Source: Mesostigma viride
Taxonomy: Eukaryota; Streptophyta; Mesostigmatophyceae; Mesostigmatales; Mesostigmataceae
NCBI GenBank assembly: GCA_009746045.1
Contig: RPFO01000022.1
Location: 160,001-192,500, forward strand
DNA: 32,500 nucleotides
Direction of reading: 5' to 3'
Below the pieces are notes generated by a model. It was not told the DNA's origin. It worked only from the letters and a program-made list of their open reading frames with translations, and searched no databases. A program made the position numbers and the translations under genes. Shown here piece by piece: positions 1 to 8,600 of this stretch. Each line of letters begins with the position of its first letter. Position 1 is the stretch's first letter.

Positions 1-1018
1 CTGTCGGTGACCGATACCAAGGATCCGCGACCTCCTTATGAAGGACGCCGTCGAGCACTGAGCACGTGACTCCCCTCGCTGCGCAGATGTGGCAGCCCTG
101 GCCGGTTGCACGGCCGACTGACGAGCTCCGGCACACCATCTCCCGCACCGCCACCTCCACCCTCAGTCCTCGCCTCCTCCAGTCCGCCACCACCCAGGGC
201 TGGGCACCACCGACGCCATCACCGCCCAGCTCCGCGACCGGACATCGACCAGCACCTCAAGGACAACGCCATCCGCCCATCGAGTGCCTACAAAACACAG
301 CAGGCCTCACCGCCCAGGCGGTGAAGGACATTGCCGCCATTGAGCCAGCCCCGGCCCGCTGGCCCGGCTGGCGATGCCCCTCCCACGCAGACCTGGCCGG
401 GCGGACATGCTCAAGCAACACACCACCTCCGCCACCTCCGCCGTCGCATGCAGCAAAGCTCCAACAGCAGACGCTCGACCACCGCGCGAGGAGGCCGAGC
501 TCGCCAAGCGCAGCGCCTTAACGTCACCGTCAAGAACTTCGACCTGGTGGAAGGTGAGAATTCCGGGAAGCTTGCACATGCGTTTGAGAGAGAAATCCTT
601 GGTCCTATGGGCCTCATTGGTGAGATCCAGCTGGACGCCCACCGCCTTCCCCGCTCGCGGGGTCAGGCAGGGGCGCCTCCGCTTCTAGCTGCTCATCTTT
701 GAGAACCAGGCGGACAAGATCTCGTTTCTCAGACGCGGCGCATGCGCAAGCGGCTCGAGAAGACTCACTACCGACATGCTGGACGACGACTTGACCCTGG
801 CGCGCAGCAACAACGGCGACGGGAGCTATTGCCGACCTACCTCCAGCTCCGGCACGGACCGCGCGGCGGGAAAGGCCGGTTTACTGGAATTAGGGGGCGG
901 CCATCTATACGGCGGCCACAAGCCGAGCCCTGGCAAGCCGGCGGCCCCCGCGGCCCCAGCACCTCCAGATCTAGACACCCCACTAGGGGAATATACAGCA
1001 GTAGTAGTGTAGAATAGT
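1..1018 (+). pseudogene. Decayed ORF1 of an L1-like ORF1-only retrotransposon
   Basis: The DNA matches the middle and 3' part of the intact ORF1 at 29957-31330, but in several reading frames, so many small insertions and deletions have broken it. Recognisable pieces in order are the region before the RRM, the RRM (around 515-700), the C-terminal segment with the LDDDLTLA motif (around 776-800) and the end of the ORF near 1010. The copy begins left of the window or is 5' truncated; the edge cannot decide which. Its 3' UTR continues after 1018. It is non-functional as a protein gene and is older than the other ORF1 copies here, judging from its divergence. Confidence 0.85.
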
Positions 1019-1612
1019 AGTCAAGCCTAGCTGACTGTGGCCATGTACATGTACACCTACTACTATACAGGCCGCCATACCAGCTGATATGCCTGCATTA
1101 TTGCATTATTTATCCATGTACATGTGCGGTGCCTATGATTTGCCCCACACCAGATGATTAATTAATTAATTAATTAGGAACTGTTCCGGCTAAGGCACTC
1201 CGTTGGGAGTCAATGTAGCACATATCCCTGAGAAGGGGCATATGGATTTTAATACATTCTAGGCTACTTCCTGCAAGGGTGAGAATGTAAGCGACCCTTA
1301 CAGACCAGATGATGCCTACCATTATTTAGTTATGCTGTGCCCATGCAGAGAGTTGCTCTCTGCCGAGATGCCATGCACCCTAGCTAGCCATTGCCAGGCC
1401 TTATTTTGAGCTCTGATACATCATGGCACCTGGTGCAGGTGCACTGACTTTGTTGACACCCAGAGGCTTCAGTAGTTTACAGCCGCCCTATACCCAAGTG
1501 CACGAAGTAGCCAGAATGTATTACAAGCCATGTGCCCCTACAAGCTCTGCCTATGCAGAGAGTCACTCGATCGATCTCTGATCGATGAGAAGCCATGCCC
1601 TAGCTTTTGTAA
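1019..1612 (+). repeat. Degenerate 3' UTR of the first ORF1-only element
   Basis: The start (GTAGTAGTGTAGAATAG, then TGTGGCCATGTACATG) matches the 3' UTR of the full-length element after 31331. The GCAGAGAG..CTCTCTGC inverted repeat near 1344 and the block ending at the GAATGTATTA-like motif near 1516 are also recognisable. A second insertion (1159-1303) interrupts it. Past about 1530 the similarity becomes patchy; another GCAGAGAG-like and CTAGCTTTTGTA-like block at 1556-1610 may be a second fused fragment. No coding capacity is seen. Confidence 0.7.
1159..1303 (-). mobile_element. Short 5'-truncated ORF1-element 3' end, nested, with TSD
   Basis: Read on the minus strand this is the last ~120 bp of the ORF1-element 3' UTR, with the CCCT-TCTC-AGGG and ACTCC-CAAC-GGAGT stem-loops, followed by an (ATTA)n tail (plus-strand 1159-1176). 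It is flanked by the perfect 10-bp direct repeat ACCAGATGAT (1149-1158 and 1304-1313). Removing the insert restores the 3' UTR order seen in the full-length element (compare 31459-31475). About 20 bp between tail and stem-loop does not match other copies. Confidence 0.85.
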
Positions 1613-1830
1613 AGCCATTAATTAATTAATTAATTAATTAAACTCGTGCTCCCGTTGGGGAGTCACGGAGCACCGAAGTGCTTTTAATCCCTCTGTGTGC
1701 ACTACAGGAGAAAGGGCAGAGACCCCCAGTCTCCTTCATGCCAAAGGCATGCCACAGCTGCAATCGGGCGCGGCTAGCTAAAAGGACAGGCTAACGATCC
1801 GGCAAACTGTGGGTGCAATAAGACCCATGT
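1613..1830 (-). mobile_element. LINE 3' UTR fragment, second ('B') 3'-end type
   Basis: On the minus strand this ends with GTGCTCCGTGACTCCCC, then AACGGGAGCACGAG and an (ATTA)n tail at plus 1617-1641. The same 3' end occurs at 31850-31900 and 24470-24500. Upstream (plus 1690-1830) the body resembles plus 29300-29480 (CTTCATGCC..CACAG..CAATCGG, then GATCCGGCA..GTGGGTG.AATAA). No TSD was found and the 5' limit is approximate. Confidence 0.65.
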
Positions 1831-2019
1831 GAGCATGTCATAGCAAGGAGCGTGGGCAAGTAATCTGAACATAGCCAGGGCGTAGCATGGCTGTACTAGA
1901 ACTAGGCTAAGGCTATGGCTGGTTGTGTACCGTGCGTTGGCGGCACGTGACTAGGTTTGTTGGCACAGCTAGGCAAACATTCTAGGCATGGCTGCCTTAG
2001 CGGGCATGGCTGCCTGTAA
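1831..2019. other. Unassigned spacer between retrotransposon fragments
   Basis: No coding region, RNA gene or clear repeat match was recognised. It contains a short local duplication around GGCATGGCTGCC (about 1985-2015). Confidence 0.4.
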
Positions 2020-2250
2020 AGCAATGATGATCTTCCACCCCAAGCCAGGCCCCAGGGCTTGTGCTCTGAGAGATCATTGTGGTGCAGGTGCCCTTGGTGC
2101 ACCTCGAGCAGGTGTAGTTTACATCCCTACCCTTGCAGGAAGTAGCCCAGAATGTATTAATAAAAGCCATATGCCCCTTCTCAGGGATATGTGCTGCATG
2201 TACTCCCAACGGAGTAATGTTCCCAATGAATTAATAAATATGCCCCTTTT
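2020..2250 (+). mobile_element. 5'-truncated ORF1-element 3' UTR copy
   Basis: The order of landmarks matches the 3' UTR at 31550-31778: ATGATGATCTTCC, then GGTGCAGGTGCCC, GTGCACCT, CTACCCTTGCAGGAAGTAG, GAATGTATTA, CATATGCCCC, the CCCT-TCTC-AGGG hairpin, and ACTCC-CAAC-GGAGT at about 2207-2220. It is followed by an A/T-rich tail (AATTAATAAAT). A partial repeat of the CCCCTTTTTCAGGG motif follows the tail. It is non-coding. Confidence 0.75.
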
Positions 2251-2264
2251 CAGGGATTAAAATA

Positions 2265-2403
2265 AATTATTAAATTATAGCATGACTCCGTTGGGAGATC
2301 ATGTAGCACACATTCCTTTCAGTGCTGGATGGATCATGGATGATGCATGGAGGTGGGCAGAGCCGCGAAACCGAACTAATCTCACTCTAAGCTAATCAGT
2401 AAT
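2265..2403 (-). mobile_element. 3' UTR and tail of the ORF2-bearing LINE
   Basis: This lies directly 3' (minus strand) of the ORF2 C-terminal coding sequence, so it is read as that LINE's own 3' UTR of about 130 bp. It ends GTGTGCTACATGAT-CTCC-CAAC-GGAG-TCATG (plus 2282-2310) followed by an A/T tail. A second copy of this UTR type is at 24508-24597. The terminal ~28 nt closely match the 3' end of the ORF1-only elements. Confidence 0.75.
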
Positions 2404-2785
2404 CTAGAAAACCCTACTACCTATTCTACTTAGCAAAGCGCCCCTTCGATCCGCTTGGGGGGAGGGGGCTTGCCCACAGGGGCGGGCGTATGAGCCTGGC
2501 TGGACAATGGTCTTCCACCTCTTCTTGTCCTGCATGGCAGTCCTTGAGCAAGAGAGAGGCCGGGAGTGAATGTGATGTTCAAACTGGGCTGGGACCACTA
2601 CCTAGTCGGCCAGCAACTGCTGTGCCGGTAGGTCGTGGCATGTTTCAGTGCCTACCTTCTTAGGTATAATGTCCTTGGGGGCAGGCCAGGTCAGGATATG
2701 CAGCCCTGGCTAGTGGCCAAGCCGCTCCAGGGGCCGGCCAGACGTACCGAGGTCGGTGTCTATACCTGGCTGGTGCGAGCAAGAT

Positions 2786-3718
2786 TAATTAATTAATTAA
2801 TTAGGAACATAACTCCGTTGGGAGTATATGTAGCACATAGCCCTGAGAAGGGGCATATGAGCCTATAATACATTCTAAGCTACTTCCTGCAAGGGTGGGA
2901 ATGTAAACAACACTTGCTCTAGGTGCACCAGGGCACCCGCACCCTCATGGTCTATCACGCTATGCCCGGGTAAGGGGGGAGCATGCCTGTGAGGGGGAAG
3001 ATCATCATGGCTATTCAAGAGCTATGGCATGGCTTCTCAGCAGAGAGTGACTCCCTGCATGGGCACAGCATTACTAAATAAGGCTAGGCATCGTCTGGAG
3101 TGTGGCACATCATAGGCACACATGTACATGACTAAAAAGGCTAGGCCTCAGCTGGTATAGTGCTTGTATTAGGCGGGCATGTACAAGGCCACTGTCTAAC
3201 TATTCTACACTACTGCTGTATTCCCCTAGGCTGGGGCTGGAGTTGCTGGGGCCGCGGTGGTCGAGGGGGTCGCTTGCCAGGGCTTGTGGCCGACGTAGAT
3301 GGCCGCCCCCTTCCAGTACACCGGCTGGCCCGCCTTGGTCTGCCGGAGCTGGAGGTAGGTCTGCCATAGCTCCCGTCGCCGTTGTTGCTGTGCCAGGGTC
3401 AAGTCGTCGTCAAGGGTGAAGAGAGTCTTCTCGAGCCGCTTGCGGCGTCTGAGAAAAGAAATCTTGTCCGCCGGGGTCTTAAAGGTGAGAAGGAGCGGGG
3501 GCGGCCCTGCCTTACCCCGCGCGCGGGGAAGGCGGTGGGCGGCCAGCTCGATCTCACCAGTAAGGCCCATGCGATCAAGGATTTCTCTCTCAAAAGCACG
3601 CGCAAGCTTCTCGGAATTCTCACCTTCCTCCATCTTGAGATTCTTGACAATGACGTTGAGGCTGCGCTTGGCGAGCTCGGCCTCCTCGCGGAGGTCGAGC
3701 GTCTGCCGCTCCTTGCGT
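2786..3718 (-). mobile_element. 5'-truncated ORF1-only retrotransposon with 13-bp TSD
   Basis: The insert is flanked by the perfect direct repeat GTGCGAGCAAGAT (2773-2785 and 3719-3731). On the minus strand it holds the last third of ORF1, the complete ~430-bp 3' UTR with the two terminal hairpins, and an (ATTA)n tail (plus 2786-2804). The ORF1 part is nearly identical at protein level to the full-length copy at 29957-31330, so insertion was recent. The host site is the ORF2 pseudogene: removing the insert joins two ORF2 segments. Confidence 0.93.
3226..3715 (-). pseudogene. C-terminal third of ORF1 (RRM and C-terminal domain)
   Basis: The sequence aligns with residues ~300-457 of the intact ORF1. 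It carries NVIVKNL (RRM strand 1), AAHRLPRARGKAG, PLLLTFKTPADKISFL, LDDDLTLAQQQRRREL and VYWKGAAIYV. The open frame from the internal methionine at 3633 is 135 codons. Differences from the intact copy are few: one W-P to W-Q change and a different Ala/Pro/Thr-rich tail. L1-type ORF1 proteins are RNA-binding chaperones that coat element RNA. This fragment lacks the N-terminal part and a promoter, so it is a dead 5' truncation. Confidence 0.9.
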
Positions 3719-4975
3719 GTGCGAGCAAGATGTCCTACCGGAATGCTATCCTACGCTGTCTAATCTAGTCCGAAATGCGAGGCATGCCCTGGTACAAAGA
3801 TTTTAAAGACCTATGCGTGGAAAGCCCTACATTCAGGACCTGTCGGAGCATCCTGGTAACCGTGCCGTCTAGCTTGGCCGCCAGCGTGTCCGTGAGCGTC
3901 TGGACATGCCTCGGCGCCATAGGTGAGCACCGTGAGGACCAGGACCTTGAGGAGCATGCGCTTGCGTTGCTCGCCGAGGGCCTTCGAGTGCCAGTATAGG
4001 TTTTGAGCGAGCGATGCCTAGCCCATGCCAGACCGATGCGGACCGTGTCCACATCGTCGGCGGTGTCGGGGAGCATGCTCCCCATGCAGCAGTTTGAAGC
4101 GATCACGAAACGGGACCTCCTTGCCGTCTAGCAGCCGCGGCAGCGGCGGGCGACTGGAAGCCCCAATCACCATCGCCTCAGTTTTGACACTAATCTCCAG
4201 CCCCACCGCCCTCGCCTCCAAGCCCAGACAGTCCAGCCAGGCCTAAATGTGCTCGATCGCCGGGGGCGCGCGATGAGGGTGGTGTCATCCGCATAAATCA
4301 GGCCCGGGTCAACGCCGCCGTGTTCGAGCAATTAAGTTAAGGATGTCCAAGCCGGGCTCGAACCCCTTAAAAGAGCAGTAAAGCGCGCACGTGCCCGGTG
4401 CATGACATGATCCACCACGACAATAATCAGTGAACAGGTATGGGGACAGGACACAACGTCTTGCCATACCCCGTGGTGAAGGGGAAATCATGGGGTGGTA
4501 CCGCTTGTCCGCTTCCGCAGCTAGTCGACCGCACTACTGCCTGTGAGCCCTCATACAGCTAGTCGACGAATGGCAGCAATAAACGCGGGTCAGTACCCGA
4601 TCTCCAGAGCTAGGATGGCCCAAAGAGCCTCCCAGAGGACCGTGTCAAAGGCCTTTCAGATATAGTCAACAAAAATGAAGACTAGCAGCAAACCGGTCAG
4701 GGCAAAGGCGACGCACCTCCTCCATCAACCGGCGCGCGAAAAACACAGCCATGCATGCAGTGTTACGACCACGACGGAAACCCATCTGAGAGATCTCCCA
4801 GGTGTGGGTCCAGCGCGGCGCGGAGCCTGTGCAGTGCCGCACTGCACAGGTCATCATGCGCATGAAGACCTTCAGCGCGGCGCTCTGGAGGCAGACACCC
4901 CGATAGTTACCGGGGTCAGCAGCAGAGCCCTTCTTGTACAGCATGACTCGGATGGCCGTGTGCCACTCAGCATCC

Positions 4976-5036
4976 TTATCAGGGATATGTGCTACATATA
5001 CTCCCAACGGAGTTATGTTCTTATAATTAATCATCG
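4976..5036 (+). mobile_element. Minimal ORF1-element 3' end (about 60 bp)
   Basis: Contains the TCAGGGATATGTGCTACATA block, ACTCC-CAAC-GGAGT and an A/T tail (TTATAATTAAT). It sits directly against the 5' edge of the ORF2 fragment on the opposite strand. No TSD was found. Confidence 0.75.
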
Positions 5037-5042
5037 CCTAGC

Positions 5043-5111
5043 GCGGTTTGAGCATGTACGCCAGCCCTACCGCCCGCTCCTCGAAGCCCAGATAGTCCAG
5101 CCGTTGTCTTA
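5043..5111 (-). pseudogene. Small ORF2 fragment (RT motif 7 region)
   Basis: On the minus strand it reads LDYLGFEERAVGLA, clearly related to LDCLGLEARAVGLEISVK in the main ORF2 copy (about 4240-4190). It is therefore a second, separated piece of the same ORF2 family, displaced by rearrangement. It is too short to have function. Confidence 0.7.
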
Positions 5112-5665
5112 GTGCTGCGTCTACTTGCATGCATGTCCACGAGGATCGTTCAGGATGATGGAAATCCCCCCCCGAACTCGGGTTGTAAAATACATCTGGA
5201 CAACTAGATATCATACTGTGCAATCGATCAGACTGTCCCTGATATATGGGTACGTGTGGAACATGCAAACAAAGATATCTACAGTGTATGGTAGCGATCA
5301 GCGCGGCCTTTGCGTATATTGTTATTAAAGTAATAAATTGCCAATATAAAGTGACCAGTTTCGATGAATGTTACAATGCAGATGCAATACCAAGCAAGCT
5401 AGTGCTGCATCTTTCTTCAGCCGTTTTGCATTTAGCGTCATGGATGAAAGGCGGCCGAGGTGGCCAGCGGATCTTAACTCATTCACATATGTACTGTCTT
5501 CTGGTAAATGGTGGCTAACTTGGCACACACCAAAGAAGAGCACAGATTACAACATTTTTGAACCATGGAGAAGGGCATCCATTCCCACAACTGGTGGGGA
5601 CCATCTGCACGGAAGTCAGCCGCCATGGAAGCCCGGCAGGCGAGGCAACCTCCTTGCGAGAATGT
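5112..5665. other. 3' flank of the TPX2-like gene; no gene recognised
   Basis: A/T-richer DNA downstream of the minus-strand stop codon at 5668. It probably holds the 3' UTR; minus-strand TGTAA motifs near 5375 and 5550 would suit a green-algal polyadenylation signal, but this is weak. The several small open frames here show no family motif. Confidence 0.4.
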
Positions 5666-8600
5666 TTATGCCTTGGCCGCACTGCGTAGCTTGGTTGATA
5701 ACACAGGGCTGATGGGTACCGTAGGCATCACCTGCACAGATGAAGTTCACACATTATTTCAGGGGAGCACCAGTCGGCAGCGGGAAGAAGCTGCTACCGG
5801 TCATCAACGCTCCTACAAATCATTGTAAACCCAACACAAAACACCCATCTCGATGCACAAGAAGCAGTGCAAAAAAAAGCAATGCACATGCAGGTCTAAA
5901 CTCCTAGCCTTTAATAGCATGAAGTTGTGGATACTGATCTGCCTTTGTGCTCTTACGTACCGCAGCGTGCTTCGGCACAAAGACCTCGCCAAACGCTGGG
6001 GCTGGCTGCGCTCGGAAGGCCATTTGCTTCCGAATCTCCAGCCGCCTCTTCGCTTCTTCGCTCTGCAAAGTAAGCAACAAAAAGCACACATCCAACCATA
6101 TTATATGTTAGTAACCACATGTAAGCGTTTTGGACTGCCTACTGGTCCAGATATAGGGTGGTGGTGCAATTCTGTATCCACTCATGTGTGCAACCATTTG
6201 TCAATGTGACTGACATTGCCTCGATGTGGACAAGGGCTGCACGCGTGCATGAAAGGCGCGAAGAAGCCAAGGTTAGCACACTTGTACAAAGAAAAATAAG
6301 TGACATTGCAGAAAGTGCAGGGTCCTCCATCCACGTTATTTTGCTTGGCCCTTCCTGAAAACAGGCTATGAATAATTTCTTACACCATGACACATGCAGC
6401 CCCATGGGCCACAGAGTTGCTTGTAATCGGATTTTTTTGAAAAAAGTTTTCTGTAGTGGTACGAGAGAGACTGCCGCCGGCTGCAAGTCCCGCCGGCCAC
6501 GCGGATGGCAGGCGTTAGACAATAAGTCATAAATTCAACATGGGAGATGATTGTGGGCAAGCTGCCCTTGGTCAGGCCGCACGCCGCTAGTCCTTAGGCT
6601 CTAGTACGGAATGTAGGATATTAGCGGAAATCCGGCGTCACACACCAGTGACGTGATGGTCACCACTTGTCAGTGGCCATATTTTGTGACGAAAGCACTT
6701 TGCGTGGCAAGCCCTAGCGGGCTTTAAAACTAGGAGTACGAATAGTTCAAAGCTGATCTATTTTTGTAGGGAGTTTGTGACACAAGTCTGACGCTACACG
6801 TAAAGTGAATGACGGTAGTCAACGGCTGTCCTGCTTGGCCGAAGGGGCATAAAGCCAACCACAGTTTGTTGTCAAGATAGTTTCTTTCACACGCCCACCC
6901 ACCCCTTTTTTCTCCGTTGATTGGTAGCATGCACTACGTGCTGAATCGTTTTCTTATCCGGTCCCACCTTGCCATTAATTCATGATGGCCCAGTCCACGC
7001 ATCGTTTCAATAAAGACTGGTGATTCTTTGGAGTGAACTGGTGTAATATGTTATTACGATAGAATGATAGTGCATCCTGCTGAAACGAGAAAGGGTATGT
7101 CGTGTACATACCTCGACACCCATACCGCCATAACTCTTCGCAGTGGTCAGCAAGCAGTCATCAAAATGGCTTACGGTCAAACAAGCAGCGATGACCAGTT
7201 GCGCCTACCTCTTCCTTCATCTGAGCTGCCTTCTTGGCCTCTTCCTGTTGCTTCTCCTTGCTGTTGACCCTGCGGTCAAACTGGTACTCCATCACACGCA
7301 ACAGCAGGGGCAGGGACACACACAAGACGGTGGAAATAATGAGGCTGACCGCACTTGAAAAAGAAGGCAGTTTTGTAGCGCGGCCTACAATCCTGAGCAT
7401 CATCACCACATACGAGGGCACATGACTCGCAGTGAATAGGAAGGAGCAAGAAAAAGGAATGAGCAGGTTGGAACGAGAACGCGATCAAAGGCCCTGGGAC
7501 CCTGGAACACCATGTAACCCCAACACCTGCAATTATCATGCCTACGTCGTCATAACGTCCCCGAGAGAATGCATGATCGCGTTGGTCGGCCACAACGCAG
7601 TGATGTTTCCCGAAAACAGCCTCGAGGGCACAGGGAAGGAGCAAGACTTTACGTTGACAAACATTCCTTCGAACATGCTCAGTGGCCCGGCATCCCAGCC
7701 GGAAACTCAAGGCTCGATATATCCATGGATCTCGGCGGCTCATCAAGCTGCACAAGGACTCCTTAGAGAGCAGACATGGTCTAGAGCAGTCATGGTCTAG
7801 AGGGTAGACAGACAGCATCGACGAGACTTGCTGGTGATGGGGCGCTGGTGAGGGACAGAGTGCACGCACCGATTGGCGCCGCGCCGCGCGCGTCTCGCTG
7901 GACAGCTGGAATCCGTTGACAATGGTCAGCGGTTTGGTGGACTTGCGCGCCAGGAAGGGAGCGGTCGTGCACCGTGGTCAAGGAAACCGACATGGGCCAT
8001 CGGACATCGGGAGGTTGGAGATGCCACAGGGGGAAGCCAGTCGATGGCAAGTGGACATGGGGTGCAGGACATGCAATAGGGGGCAGGCATTGGGGGCCAC
8101 ACAGAGGGTCCACAGAAAGAGGCTAAAGATGTGGGGACACACATCTACATCACTGGCTCCCACCCTGGCACTTGCCCATAGTCAACGGGGACTCTATTCT
8201 CCAGCCAACCATCGATAATCCAACGACGTAAAAAGGGACTGACACAATGGCCACATCTTGCAGTCGCCAACCAATTTATGCAGTCCCGCTAGACTTCCAC
8301 ACGAACTGCATACACCCCAGGCAAGAAATGGGCAGGAGAATCCCCAAATTGATCACCTGTGTAAAGCCTTTGCTGCAAGCCTGATGAAGCCGACATCCCA
8401 CCGTTCACATGGCGCACCCTGCTTGAGGGGTTCGATTGCACTTTCCTGAGATCACCAGCCTGATGCACAATCACACAAAAGCAAGGCTCCTGTGAACAAA
8501 ACTGCGATAACACTAATTTTGTACTAACATGGTAGATTCTATCACTATTCTCTTCCAGCATTCAGCTCGTTGCAAAGGATATTTGGGCCGCTCCCTGGCC

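Larger units (their letters stand above)
2404..4975 (-). pseudogene. Broken LINE ORF2 (reverse transcriptase), interrupted by an insertion
   Basis: Encodes the reverse transcriptase of a non-LTR retrotransposon, which copies the element RNA at a nicked target. On the minus strand, several frames carry RT motifs in the right order: YKKG..DPGNYRGVCL and QMGFRRGRNT (4950-4740); motif A FVDY.KAFDTV with a stop codon inside (about 4674-4639); CVLSPYLF (about 4440-4420); the catalytic YADD followed by TTLIA (4295-4270); GLEISVKTEAMVIG (about 4205-4165); LTYGAE (about 3925); MLRQVLN..LYQGMPRISD (to 3765); and IRQRRIAF just after. The C-terminal part continues at 2772-2404 (AMQDKKRWKTIV). A 933-bp ORF1 element (2786-3718) splits it, and stops and frameshifts elsewhere show it was already dead. 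The endonuclease half is missing. The clade was not resolved. Confidence 0.85.

Noticed and set aside
1642-1830. tRNA-derived SINE
   Set aside because: No Pol III box pattern was recognised; the ends match LINE 3' UTR sequence linked to ORF2 instead.
7276-7869. 197-codon minus-strand open frame as a gene
   Set aside because: It falls in TPX2-like intron 4 between two exons, in a frame with no motif; the exons on either side have better support.
8425-8450. tRNA B-box-like sequence (GGGGTTCGATTGCA)
   Set aside because: No matching A box, cloverleaf or 3' T-run around it, and the box itself is imperfect.
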